From an uncultured bacterium (GTDB lineage Bacteria; Cyanobacteriota; Vampirovibrionia; Gastranaerophilales; Gastranaerophilaceae): 64,000 nt of DNA. Positions within the stretch are counted from its first letter, which is position 1. Each line of letters starts with the position of its first letter. A model generated the notes under the pieces. That model did not search any database, had not been told where the DNA came from, and saw only the letters and a list, made by a program, of their open reading frames with translations. The position numbers and the translations under genes are program-made. This document shows, in pieces, positions 33,955-41,950 of the stretch. Location: positions 62,001-126,000 of the forward strand of contig CADAYD010000001.1 of NCBI GenBank assembly GCA_902791985.1, in the 5' to 3' direction.

Positions 33955-35253
33955 ATGAAAAAGATTAAAATGCCAAAACAAATAGGATGGTTGTTACCAG
34001 GATTACAGGTAAAACGCTGGTTTGCTCTGATTTTTATTGGTGCAATTTTTATGACGTTCGGTATTCTTATATTGTTCGATATTAAACCTGTATTTTATAC
34101 AATGCAATTTATAAGTAAGGTTGCTAATACAATTTCAACCGAGTGGTTGGCTTTTGGAATAGTTATGATTGGTGCGGCATTCTTCTTTAAAGGCTGGAGA
34201 ATGACCAATTTATCAATACTGGATTTGCCGGATGATAAAAATAGCGACGTCTTACTGGAAAATTTATACAGAAAAAGAAAATTAAACCGAGGCCCTAGAA
34301 TTGTTGCAGTCGGTGGCGGCACAGGCTTATCGATGCTGTTAAGCGGGATAAAAAATATTACAAATAATATAACCGCAATAGTGAGTGTCGGTGATGATGG
34401 CGGAAGCTCAGGGCGTTTAAGAGAGTCTTTAGGGATTTTGCCTCCCGGAGATATTCGCCACTGCATGACCGCACTTGCGGATGATGAGGATTTGGTTACA
34501 AAACTTTTTAAATTCCGTTTTGATAATGGTGAAGGATTAGAAGGTCATAGCTTTGGGAATTTGTTTTTAACTGCTATGTGTGAAATTACAGGTGATATGG
34601 CTTCAGCTGTCAAGGCGAGTGCAAATGTCATATCTATGCGTGGCAGAGTTTTACCTGCGACGCTTGATGATATGAAACTGGCGGCCGAAATGGAAGATGG
34701 CAGGATTATTCATGGAGAGTCTATGATTCCGGAAGCAAGAGGTCATATTAAAAGATTATTCAGTGTACCGGAAGATTGTAAAGCCATGCCGGAAGTTCTT
34801 GAGGCTATACGTGATGCGGAATTAATAATATTAGGTCCCGGAAGCCTTTATACGAGTGTTATTCCAAACTTGTTAATAAAAGAAATTTCTCAAGCTATTT
34901 CTGATTCTAAGGCTAAGAAGATTTATGTTTGCAACATTATGACTCAACCCGGAGAAACAGATGGTTACAGTGTTAGTGACCATATTAATGCTTTAATTAA
35001 ACATGCAGGAGTTGAACATTTGATTGATGCAGTTTTGGTAAATGATAATTTGCCGGATTTGCCGTATGAGAAATATCGAGAAAAAGGACAATTCCCTGTT
35101 AAACTTGATGTTGCGGAAATCAAAAGGTCAGGAGTTAATATCTTCGCAAAAAATCTTGTTGAACCGACTAAGGATGGATTAATCAGACATAGTGCAAGAA
35201 AAGTTGCAAGAGCGGTATATTATTGGTTCAGAAAAGAGCAAAAAGATGGGTAA
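33955..35253 (+). CDS. yvcK: YvcK/CofD-like family protein with membrane anchor
   Basis: YvcK (gluconeogenesis factor) binds UDP-sugars and is needed for growth on gluconeogenic carbon and for correct wall synthesis. Two membrane helices (about 17-40 and 62-82) precede the Rossmann-like domain: PRIVAVGGGTGLSMLLSGIK (about 113-132), VSVGDDGGSSGRLRESLGIL and LPPGDIRHCMTALAD. GHSFGNLFLTAMCEITGD is also diagnostic. The N-terminal anchor is seen in the cyanobacterial type of YvcK. The stop overlaps panB by 8 bases. Confidence 0.92.
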   Translation: MKKIKMPKQIGWLLPGLQVKRWFALIFIGAIFMTFGILILFDIKPVFYTMQFISKVANTISTEWLAFGIVMIGAAFFFKGWRMTNLSILDLPDDKNSDVLLENLYRKRKLNRGPRIVAVGGGTGLSMLLSGIKNITNNITAIVSVGDDGGSSGRLRESLGILPPGDIRHCMTALADDEDLVTKLFKFRFDNGEGLEGHSFGNLFLTAMCEITGDMASAVKASANVISMRGRVLPATLDDMKLAAEMEDGRIIHGESMIPEARGHIKRLFSVPEDCKAMPEVLEAIRDAELIILGPGSLYTSVIPNLLIKEISQAISDSKAKKIYVCNIMTQPGETDGYSVSDHINALIKHAGVEHLIDAVLVNDNLPDLPYEKYREKGQFPVKLDVAEIKRSGVNIFAKNLVEPTKDGLIRHSARKVARAVYYWFRKEQKDG

Positions 35254-36043
35254 GGTTACTGTTAGAACTCTAAAAAAAATAAAAGACTCCGGTGAAAAGT
35301 TTTCAATGCTTACGGCTTATGATTATTCAACAGCAAAATATCTTGATGAATCAGGTATTGATGTGATTTTAATTGGTGATAGCCTTGCAATGACTGCTTT
35401 GGGGTATGAAAATACAAATTGTATAGGTGTTGAAGAAATGACCATTTTTACTCGAGCTGTTGCCAAAGGTGTTAAGCGGGCTATGGTAGTTACTGATATG
35501 CCGTTTATGAGTTATACAATTGATATTCCTTCCGCATTGAATAATATTGGGAATATGGTTAAAAACGGTGCTAATGCAGTAAAACTCGAAGGGTGCAATG
35601 ATTATATTGAAAAGCTCATAGAATGTACTGTTAATATGGGTGTTCCCGTTATGGGGCATATTGGGTTTACTCCGCAAAGCCAGAATGTAATAGGCGGATA
35701 TATCATTCAGGGAAAAACTGAGGATGCGGCGGCTGAGCTTTTAAAACAGGCAAAAAAACTTGAAAAAGCCGGTGTATTTTCAATTGTTTTGGAAATGGTG
35801 CCTGAGGTTGTTGCAAAAAATATTACTCAAAATGTTTCAGTTCCTACGATTTCTTGCGGTGCAGGAAGATACTGTGACGGTTTTGTTATGGTTTGTGATG
35901 ATTTGTTCGGTAAATTTGATAATTTTACTCCGAAATTTGCACGCAAATATGGTGATATGAAGTTGCTTATAACGGATTGCGCGAAGAAATATATTGAAAG
36001 TATTAAAGATGGAACTTATCCTAATGAAAATGAAGTCTATTAG
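35246..36043 (+). CDS. panB: 3-methyl-2-oxobutanoate hydroxymethyltransferase PanB
   Basis: First step of pantothenate synthesis, adding a hydroxymethyl group from methylene-THF to ketoisovalerate. Motifs: MLTAYDYSTAKYLDESGIDV (about 20-39), ILIGDSLAMTALGYENT with the metal Asp, VVTDMPFMSY, and MGHIGFTPQSQNVIGGY (about 133-149). Length 265 aa. The ATG at 35246 overlaps the yvcK stop by 8 bases and gives the family start; the frame is open from 35192. panC lies 10 kb away at 45846; panD and panE are not seen. Confidence 0.95.
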   Translation: MGKVTVRTLKKIKDSGEKFSMLTAYDYSTAKYLDESGIDVILIGDSLAMTALGYENTNCIGVEEMTIFTRAVAKGVKRAMVVTDMPFMSYTIDIPSALNNIGNMVKNGANAVKLEGCNDYIEKLIECTVNMGVPVMGHIGFTPQSQNVIGGYIIQGKTEDAAAELLKQAKKLEKAGVFSIVLEMVPEVVAKNITQNVSVPTISCGAGRYCDGFVMVCDDLFGKFDNFTPKFARKYGDMKLLITDCAKKYIESIKDGTYPNENEVY

Positions 36044-36045
36044 GT

Positions 36046-36972
36046 CTATTTATTAAATGTTGTTTTACGCAGTTGTTCCAGCTCTTGTTGAATTTCTTGT
36101 GATTTGTGCTCCAATTTATTATAAACTTTGGAGTTGATTTCACCCCCGATTAGTAAAAGAATGGATGTATAATAAAGCCAAATCATCAGGATAAAGAATG
36201 CTCCGATTGTTCCGAATACGATATTGTATGTTGATAGATTATTAACATACAGGGAAAAACCCCAAGAACCGATTAACCAAAATGTTGTAAAAAATATAGT
36301 CCCTGGTAGGGCACTTTTGCGTTTGAATTTTTCGTTTCCTCTCAAATCAGGCAAAATGTAGTAACTCAAAAAAGCTAAAATGTACAATGCCAAAAAAGAC
36401 ACGGGCCAACGAAGGGTCAATATTATATCTGCTACAGTATTTGATAATCCAAAATTATTTACAAAAAACATAATGATAACCTTACCAAAGATAATTATGT
36501 TTATAGTTAAAAATAAAATTAGAACATTAACAAAGACCATTAGTAGTGATAAAATTCTTGTATAGAGAAAACTTCGGGTTTCTTCAACTTTATATGCTCT
36601 GTTTAATCCTTTTAAAACGACGGCAACTCCGTTTAGTGATAAAAACAAAGAGGTGCATATCCCAATAATTGCAAGAAGTTTTCCATGTCCGAATATCATT
36701 GTTTGGTTAAGCACACTTTTTAAAAGTTCCATTGTCTGATGAGGCGTGATTGTTGATAATACTCTTAAAATAGGGTCCATATATGAACGGTTTCCCATCC
36801 ATCCAAAAATTGCCATCAAAAAAAGCATAAAAGGAAAAATTCCTACAACAAGCATAAATCCCATTTCTGCAGCCATTCCAAAAAAGTCATTTTTTATTAT
36901 TGACCGAATCAAAGCAATAAGCCAATGTGTATACTTGTTTTTCATTAAGTTTTTGATGATATTTTTTAACAT
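36046..36972 (-). CDS. YihY/BrkB family inner-membrane protein
   Basis: The protein has 308 residues with six predicted membrane helices. Family marks: AAEMGFMLVVGIFPFMLFLM (about 34-53), the region AVVLKGLNRAYKVEETRSF (about 116-134), and near the end IVFGTIGAFFILMIWLYYTS (about 253-272), with the 'YGS.g..i.lllWlY' pattern. The molecular function of the family is not established (formerly called ribonuclease BN in error). It follows the DHH gene by 4 bases and is probably co-transcribed. Confidence 0.9.
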   Translation of the reverse strand: MLKNIIKNLMKNKYTHWLIALIRSIIKNDFFGMAAEMGFMLVVGIFPFMLFLMAIFGWMGNRSYMDPILRVLSTITPHQTMELLKSVLNQTMIFGHGKLLAIIGICTSLFLSLNGVAVVLKGLNRAYKVEETRSFLYTRILSLLMVFVNVLILFLTINIIIFGKVIIMFFVNNFGLSNTVADIILTLRWPVSFLALYILAFLSYYILPDLRGNEKFKRKSALPGTIFFTTFWLIGSWGFSLYVNNLSTYNIVFGTIGAFFILMIWLYYTSILLLIGGEINSKVYNKLEHKSQEIQQELEQLRKTTFNK

Positions 36973-36976
36973 AATT

Positions 36977-37936
36977 CTATTTTCTTAATTCTTCCAGAAG
37001 CATCGTGACAGCCGTTTCAACGTTGGCTTTAATAACTGCGCCGGCAGCAAGTTTGTGCCCTCCGCCCCCAAATGCACTGCATATTTTTGCTATATCTTTT
37101 TCTCTGCTGCGCATAGAAACTTTTGAGGCTGTTGAATTAAGTTCTTTTACGACAAATGCAACTTGAGTTGTCTTTATGGCACGAAGTTTTTCTGTTAATC
37201 CATCAGTGAAATCATCACCGTTATAGTTAAATTTTTCCAAATCTTTTTTATAAACAATGGTATAGGCTATTTTATCGTCGTCTGTAAATTTTGCTTTACT
37301 AACGCAATAGCTTTGAAAAAGGACCATATCCTTTGATTTCGACTCATAACATTTTTGAAAAATATCTGACGGTTCAACTCCGTATTCGAGTAGTTCCCCC
37401 GCATAGAGCATTGTTTTTTTAGAGGTATTTGAAAATCTAAAACCTCCGGTATCTGTCAGTATAGCCGTATACAAACAAATTGCGCTGTCTTTTGAAATCT
37501 TCCAATTTAGTTTTTTGGCTATTTCATATAAAACTTCACCCGTTGCACTTGCGCTTGGGTCAATAATATTTATCACTGCGTATAAATTGTTTGTTTCGTG
37601 ATGGTCTATATTGAATGTTGTTTTAGCTTTATCAAATAAAATTTTTGCATCCGCGCAGCGGTCAATCGATGCGACATCAAGATTTATTACAAGGTCGTAT
37701 TCTCTTGAAAGGTCAACATTTTCAATGAATTTGGCGTTTTCTATCTTCGGTAAAAATTCATATACTGACGGGAGTTTTGAAACAATTACCATATCACATT
37801 TTTTTTTGTAATTGTCTTTTATTAAATTGTACATCCCGCACATTGAACCCAAAGTGTCGCCGTCAGGGTTTATGTGGGAAATAAGCAATATATTTTTTGA
37901 ATTTTTTATGCTAATATCTAATTGTTTTTCACTCAT
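36977..37936 (-). CDS. nrnA: DHH-DHHA1 phosphoesterase (NrnA-like oligoribonuclease/pAp phosphatase)
   Basis: Mn-dependent phosphoesterase degrading short RNA oligonucleotides, 3'-phosphoadenosine 5'-phosphate or c-di-NMP products. ILLISHINPDGDTLGSMCGM (about 16-35), LVINLDVASIDRC, TTFNIDHHETNNLYA with the DHH triad (about 110-124) and LTDTGGFRFSNTS. The DHHA1 end is FGGGGHKLAAGAVIKAN (about 289-305). Length 319 aa fits NrnA. The symbol is by family; the exact substrate is not shown. It is divergent from the DciA-like gene. Confidence 0.88.
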   Translation of the reverse strand: MSEKQLDISIKNSKNILLISHINPDGDTLGSMCGMYNLIKDNYKKKCDMVIVSKLPSVYEFLPKIENAKFIENVDLSREYDLVINLDVASIDRCADAKILFDKAKTTFNIDHHETNNLYAVINIIDPSASATGEVLYEIAKKLNWKISKDSAICLYTAILTDTGGFRFSNTSKKTMLYAGELLEYGVEPSDIFQKCYESKSKDMVLFQSYCVSKAKFTDDDKIAYTIVYKKDLEKFNYNGDDFTDGLTEKLRAIKTTQVAFVVKELNSTASKVSMRSREKDIAKICSAFGGGGHKLAAGAVIKANVETAVTMLLEELRK

Positions 37937-37975
37937 TACAAGATTTTAGCACAAAAATCGACTTAATAAAAAATT

Positions 37976-38305
37976 ATGAAGAAAATCCTTTACACAAAAT
38001 TTCAATACATTGATGAGCTTATTGCGCAATTGGGAGAAGAAAAAGAATTTAAGCGAGCAATAAAACGCAGCAACTTGTATAAATTTTGGGCAAAAGTTGC
38101 CGGAGAAAAATTTTCAGAATATTCAAAGCCTTATTCAATGCTGAAAGGTAACATAATGGTTGTAGCTTGCAAAAATCCGACGGTTGCGCAGGAGCTAATG
38201 CTCAGGAAGCAAGACCTTCTAATCAAGCTCAAACCCTATGTTGAATCTCTAAAAATGAATGTTTCTGATTTAAAATTTGATTCAAAGAAGTGGCATGAGG
38301 ATTAA
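37976..38305 (+). CDS. DUF721/DciA-like protein
   Basis: A 109-residue protein with the DUF721 pattern: a basic start, YKFWAKVAGEKFSEYSKPYS (about 35-54, family 'W..iVG..ia.ht.p..'), then the hydrophobic strand MVVACKNPTVAQELMLRKQD (about 61-80) and the helix LIKLKPYV. DciA loads the replicative helicase where DnaC/DnaI is absent, as in many non-model bacteria. That role is an inference for this short member. No strong ribosome site. Confidence 0.75.
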   Translation: MKKILYTKFQYIDELIAQLGEEKEFKRAIKRSNLYKFWAKVAGEKFSEYSKPYSMLKGNIMVVACKNPTVAQELMLRKQDLLIKLKPYVESLKMNVSDLKFDSKKWHED

Positions 38306-38379
38306 ATTGTCTGGAGTGAACAAACTCAAGACAAGCAATATTTTGGGAATATTGAACAAAATATATATTATGTAAATTT

Positions 38380-38407
38380 TTGACTTTCTTATAAATATTC
38401 TTATATA
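38380..38407 (+). promoter_or_regulatory. Promoter giving a probable leaderless mRNA
   Basis: TTGACT (38380-38385), a 16-base spacer and TATATA (38402-38407). The expected RNA start, about 7 bases on, coincides with the A of the ATG at 38414, and no ribosome site exists. The zinc-ribbon gene may thus be translated from a leaderless message. Confidence 0.45.
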
Positions 38408-38413
38408 AAGAAT

Positions 38414-38785
38414 ATGAAATGGAGTCAGATTTTAGGATTTAATAAAGAATGTACTCATGATAAAGTGCCTGTGGATGCAGAATATTACTACTGCCCTGAT
38501 TGCGGTGTGCTGGTCGAAAATCAGTGGTATTTAGTTCGTTGCGCATCTTGCGGATTAAAAGAAATAGCTACAGTCAAAAATGGTGAAATCATGCCGGTTG
38601 ATAATTTTTGCCATAATTGCGGAAGTCGAGAATATAATGTTGAAAGATTAGAAAAAATTGACTGTATCAATATAAATTATGCCGTTTTAATTAAGGCAGC
38701 CATAAAAAACGAGGTGGATGAGTATTCTCAAAGTTGGGTTGAGGCTATCCAAACATCAGGTTACATACCCAAACTGCTGAAATAA
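38414..38785 (+). CDS. Small zinc-ribbon protein
   Basis: A 123-residue protein with three CxxC knuckles: YYCPDCGVL (about 29-37), VRCASCGLKE (about 47-56) and NFCHNCGSREY (about 70-80), plus Cys/His at about residues 14-15. They probably form one or two zinc ribbons. The rest is acidic and helical. The function is not known; such proteins often bind nucleic acids. The last 41 bases overlap the end of the convergent spmB gene. Confidence 0.75.
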   Translation: MKWSQILGFNKECTHDKVPVDAEYYYCPDCGVLVENQWYLVRCASCGLKEIATVKNGEIMPVDNFCHNCGSREYNVERLEKIDCININYAVLIKAAIKNEVDEYSQSWVEAIQTSGYIPKLLK

Positions 38786-39278
38786 TCCCGACTAAATCCG
38801 CAAGCAAGCCGACAAGCAAGGCATATCGGATTTTAGATATTTTGACGGCTCCAAAATAGACGGCAAGAACGTAGAAGGTAGTTTCGCTGCTTCCAACCAT
38901 TACAGCAGCGAGTTTTGTTGCATAAGAATCAGGTCCTAAACTGTTTGCTATGTCAGAAAACACCCCTAAAGCAGCAGACCCTGATAATGAGCGCACAATG
39001 GTTAGCGGCAACACATCTGCCGGCATGTTCCAGGATTTTAATAGTGGCGCAATACAATCTGAAAGCATTTCAATTGCTCCGCTTGCCCGTAACATTGAGA
39101 TTGCAACAATTATTGCCACAAGATATGGGATAATATTTACCGCAACCTTAAATCCGTCTTTTGCACCATTGGTAAATTCTTCATAAATCGGAACTTTTTT
39201 TATCATCCCGACAAATAAAATCAATAAAATCAAAAACGGCAAAGCCCAGAGAGATATGAGGTTTAGAATTTTAATCAT
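38745..39278 (-). CDS. spmB: SpmB-like nucleoside-recognition (gate) membrane protein
   Basis: The protein has 177 residues with four to five membrane helices. It carries the gate-domain pattern of SpmB: FTNGAKDGFKVAVNIIPYLV (about 35-54), LRASGAIEMLSDCIAPLL, and VRSLSGSAALGVFSDI (about 96-111), then SSETTFYVLAVYFGAV (about 130-145). In Bacillus, SpmAB is needed for spore core dehydration; in non-sporing Gram-negatives the role is unknown. Start overlaps spmA stop by 4 bases. Confidence 0.88.
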   Translation of the reverse strand: MIKILNLISLWALPFLILLILFVGMIKKVPIYEEFTNGAKDGFKVAVNIIPYLVAIIVAISMLRASGAIEMLSDCIAPLLKSWNMPADVLPLTIVRSLSGSAALGVFSDIANSLGPDSYATKLAAVMVGSSETTFYVLAVYFGAVKISKIRYALLVGLLADLVGIISAVWVCNLMFG

Positions 39279-39910
39279 TCTTCCCCTCCTGGTCTATTAT
39301 TCTCACCATCAGTAAGAGAACTATTAATCGTCTGCCCTTTCCATATCCTTTGCAATACCTTTGACAATACAACCGCAAATGTAAATGCAATAATTGTTAC
39401 TAAAAGTGTTGGCGCAATAATTTCTGTCGGATTTTTGTACCCGATACTAATTAAAACGGCAAGAACAGTTGTGGGAATAAGTTGAAATCCTGCTGTGTTC
39501 ATTCCCAAAAATAAGCACATAGAATTTGATGCTGAAGTTTTGTCTTTGTTTTCTTTTTGTAATTCTTCCATCGCTTTTATCCCAAAAGGTGTTGCGGCAT
39601 TAGAAAGTCCGAAAGCATTGGCGGTAAAGTTCATTGCAATATCCCCGACTGCAGGTGATTGCGGTGGAATTTCGTTAAATAAAATTTTTGTAACAGGCTT
39701 TAATATTTTTGATAAAAAGTCTATCATTCCTGATTTTTGGGCAATTTTCATCATTCCGAGCCAAAATGCCATTATGCCGATTAGTGAAAATGCAACTTTA
39801 ACGGAAAGCTCCGCACCTGACATAACAGCATTACAAACCTCCTGCAATTTGCCGTTAATTGCCCCGATTACTATTGAAATTACTATCAGAAAAAAGAATA
39901 TGTAATTCAT
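39275..39910 (-). CDS. spmA: SpmA-like nucleoside-recognition (gate) membrane protein
   Basis: The protein has 211 residues. Family marks: MNYIFFFLIVISIVIGAING (1-20), VKVAFSLIGIMAFWLGMMKI (about 37-56), ANAFGLSNAATPFGIKAMEE (about 98-117) and LFLGMNTAGFQLIPTTVLAV (about 134-153). It forms a pair with SpmB. In some bacteria the two are fused into one protein. Context here (Zn-ribbon and NfnA-like neighbours) does not reveal the role. Confidence 0.9.
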   Translation of the reverse strand: MNYIFFFLIVISIVIGAINGKLQEVCNAVMSGAELSVKVAFSLIGIMAFWLGMMKIAQKSGMIDFLSKILKPVTKILFNEIPPQSPAVGDIAMNFTANAFGLSNAATPFGIKAMEELQKENKDKTSASNSMCLFLGMNTAGFQLIPTTVLAVLISIGYKNPTEIIAPTLLVTIIAFTFAVVLSKVLQRIWKGQTINSSLTDGENNRPGGEE

Positions 39911-39998
39911 GGTTTGATTATCTCACTAAAGAGTAGACAGGTCAACTTGAAAAAGCCGAAATTTGTAGTATAATCTAAAAAGTATAGGAGAGGAGCAA

Positions 39999-40835
39999 AT
40001 GGGATATAAAATATTATCAAAAAAAGAAATTTGTCCGAATCAATATGAAATAACTATTGATGCGCCTTATGTAGTGAGAAATGCAAAGGCTGGGCAGTTC
40101 ATAATTTTTAGAGTGGAAGAAAACGGAGAAAGAGTACCTTTAACTATTGCTGATGTTGATAAAGAAAAAGGTATTTTGACTCTTGTTTTTATGGCGGTCG
40201 GGTATTCTACGAAAAAGCTTGCTGCACTTAATGAAGGGGATGAAATTGTAGATATAGTCGGACCTTTAGGTAAACCTACAGACATAAAGAACTACGGGAC
40301 TGCAGTTTGCGTTGCCGGCGGATATGGTGCTGCTCCTTGCTATTTAATCTCAAAAGCATTAAAAGAAGCCGGAAACAAGGTTTATATGATTACCGGCGCC
40401 AGAACAAAAGATTTATTATTCTGGGAAGACAAGATGAAGGCGGCTTGTACGGAACTCTATATGACAACCGATGACGGGTCCTACGGAATCAAAGGATTCG
40501 GTACAACCGTATTACAGAAAATAATTGAACGGGAAAAAGTGGATTATGTAATTGCAGTAGGACCTATGCCAATGATGAGAGCTGTCGCAGAGTTAACGAG
40601 AGATAAGGGAATTTATACAGAAGCCAGCATGAATCCTATTATGGTTGACGGAACAGGGATGTGCGGGGCTTGCAGGGTTACAGTCGGCGGCAAAACGAAA
40701 TTTGCGTGCGTTGATGGGCCTGATTTCAATGCTCACGAAATAGATTTTGATGAAGTTATTAATAGAACCAGAATTTATAAAGATCAAGAGCGTAAAAGAG
40801 ATGAAAATTGCAATTTATTAAAACAGGGAGTATAA
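39999..40835 (+). CDS. NfnA/SudB-like ferredoxin-NADP+ reductase subunit
   Basis: FAD- and NAD(P)-binding protein of the ferredoxin-NADP+ reductase alpha-subunit family (NfnA, SudB, GltB-associated). An FAD domain (PYVVRNAKAGQFIIFRVEEN, PLTIADVDKEKGILTLVFM), an NAD domain (AVCVAGGYGAAPCYLISKAL, about 102-121; AVGPMPMMRAV) and a [2Fe-2S] Cys cluster (MVDGTGMCGACRVTVGGKTK, about 215-234, then FACVDGP) are present. The bifurcating partner NfnB is not next to it. The gene precedes a small Cys-rich protein and EtfBA, which suggests electron transfer among flavoproteins. Confidence 0.88.
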   Translation: MGYKILSKKEICPNQYEITIDAPYVVRNAKAGQFIIFRVEENGERVPLTIADVDKEKGILTLVFMAVGYSTKKLAALNEGDEIVDIVGPLGKPTDIKNYGTAVCVAGGYGAAPCYLISKALKEAGNKVYMITGARTKDLLFWEDKMKAACTELYMTTDDGSYGIKGFGTTVLQKIIEREKVDYVIAVGPMPMMRAVAELTRDKGIYTEASMNPIMVDGTGMCGACRVTVGGKTKFACVDGPDFNAHEIDFDEVINRTRIYKDQERKRDENCNLLKQGV

Positions 40836-40845
40836 GGGGGAAGTC

Positions 40846-41025
40846 ATGGCAGATAAACAGATGAAAAGTTGTCCTTTAACCAGTATTGGTACAGGAATTG
40901 ATATGGTGTGTCCCGGAGAAAAATGTGCATGGTATGTTTCTAATGTAAAAAAATGCGCAATGTACTTAATTGCTTATGATGCACTTTTAAACGCAAATGA
41001 GAAGCAAAAAGCAGTAAAGAAATAG
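40846..41025 (+). CDS. Small Cys-rich protein (59 aa)
   Basis: ATG at 40846 with AAGGGGGAA upstream, and a stop at 41023-41025. The protein begins MADKQMKSCPLTSIGTGIDM and continues VCPGEKCAWYVSNVKKCAMY. Four Cys (about 9, 22, 27, 37) in the order C-x12-C-x4-C-x9-C could bind zinc or an Fe-S cluster; 'C.gekCAWyv...kCA' recurs in small unnamed proteins. It lies 10 bases after the NfnA-like gene, so it is probably part of the same operon. Whether it is an accessory or regulator of the flavoprotein is unknown. Confidence 0.75.
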   Translation: MADKQMKSCPLTSIGTGIDMVCPGEKCAWYVSNVKKCAMYLIAYDALLNANEKQKAVKK

Positions 41026-41040
41026 GATATAAAACATTTA

Positions 41041-41134
41041 TGTCATTGCGAGGAACGAACGTAAGTGAGTGACGTGGCAATCCATTCTCGTATGACAATA
41101 AAAACGGATTGCTTCGCTAACGCTCGCAACGACA
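41041..41134. repeat. 94-bp imperfect palindromic repeat (TCATTGCGAG type)
   Basis: Outer arms TGTCATTGCGAG (41041-41052) and CTCGCAACGACA (41123-41134) match at 11 of 12. Inner arms GCAATCC and GGATTGC also pair. It is a MITE- or REP-like dispersed repeat, of a style seen in many unrelated bacteria, sitting between the small Cys gene and etfB. It may have split a former NfnA-EtfBA transcription unit or may be read through. Confidence 0.75.
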
Positions 41135-41152
41135 GTTTGAACAGGAGTTAAT

Positions 41153-41950
41153 ATGCTTAAAATCGCATTATGTGTAAAACAAGTTCCTGATACAACGGAT
41201 ATCCGCTGGACAGAAAATAATACCATACAAAGAGAGGGAGTTGAAAGCGTCATTAACCCTTATGATGTCTATGCGGCGGAATTTGCACTGAAAATTAAAG
41301 AAGCGCTTAAAGATGTTGAAATAACAGTTTTTACTATGGGACCTGCTCAAGCTGACGAAATGCTGCGAAAACTTCTTGCAATAGGTTGTGACAAGGCCGT
41401 TTTAATCTCGGACCGAAAATTTGCGGGTTCTGATACTTATGCGACAGGAAAAACCATTTCTACGGCTATAAAATCCGAGTTACCTGATTTTGATTTAGTT
41501 GTGTGTGGGCAATTTGCGGTTGATGGGGATACTGCTCAGACGGGTCCATGTATAGCACAATTTTTGAAAATCCCGCAAGTTACTTATACTCAAAAATTTG
41601 AAAAAATAGACAATAAAAGTATTGAACTCAAAAGAATGCTCGAGAACGGTATAGAGCGGGTTAAAGTTTCTTATCCTGCACTGATTTGTGTGTTAGAAGG
41701 TAAATTTGAACCAAGACGGCCGACAATAAACGGAATTAAATTTGCTTCAAAACAGGAAATACGTATTTGTGATGCTCAAGCTATCGGTTTAGAACCGGAA
41801 CAGGTTGGGTTAAAAGGTTCGCCGACATATGTTAGCAGAGCGTTTCGCAATCAATCAACTCATAATGCTCAAAAATTTGAACTTTCAGTTGACGAAAGTA
41901 TAAAACTTTTAGACGAAAAACTGAAATCTTTGGAGGTAGAAAATGCCTGA
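41153..41950 (+). CDS. etfB: Electron transfer flavoprotein beta subunit (FixA/EtfB)
   Basis: Small subunit of the ETF heterodimer, carrying electrons between acyl-CoA dehydrogenases or ferredoxin and other carriers. MLKIALCVKQVPDTTDIRWT (1-20), VINPYDVYAAEFALKIKEA (about 32-50), TMGPAQADEMLRKLLAIGCD (about 65-84) and QFAVDGDTAQTGPCIAQFL (about 119-137) are standard. Length 265 aa. ACAGGAG precedes the ATG. It overlaps etfA by 8 bases. Confidence 0.95.
   Translation: MLKIALCVKQVPDTTDIRWTENNTIQREGVESVINPYDVYAAEFALKIKEALKDVEITVFTMGPAQADEMLRKLLAIGCDKAVLISDRKFAGSDTYATGKTISTAIKSELPDFDLVVCGQFAVDGDTAQTGPCIAQFLKIPQVTYTQKFEKIDNKSIELKRMLENGIERVKVSYPALICVLEGKFEPRRPTINGIKFASKQEIRICDAQAIGLEPEQVGLKGSPTYVSRAFRNQSTHNAQKFELSVDESIKLLDEKLKSLEVENA

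Noticed and set aside
38745-39910. SpmAB taken as evidence of sporulation
   Set aside because: SpmA/SpmB homologues occur in many non-sporing bacteria, and no other sporulation gene is in the window.
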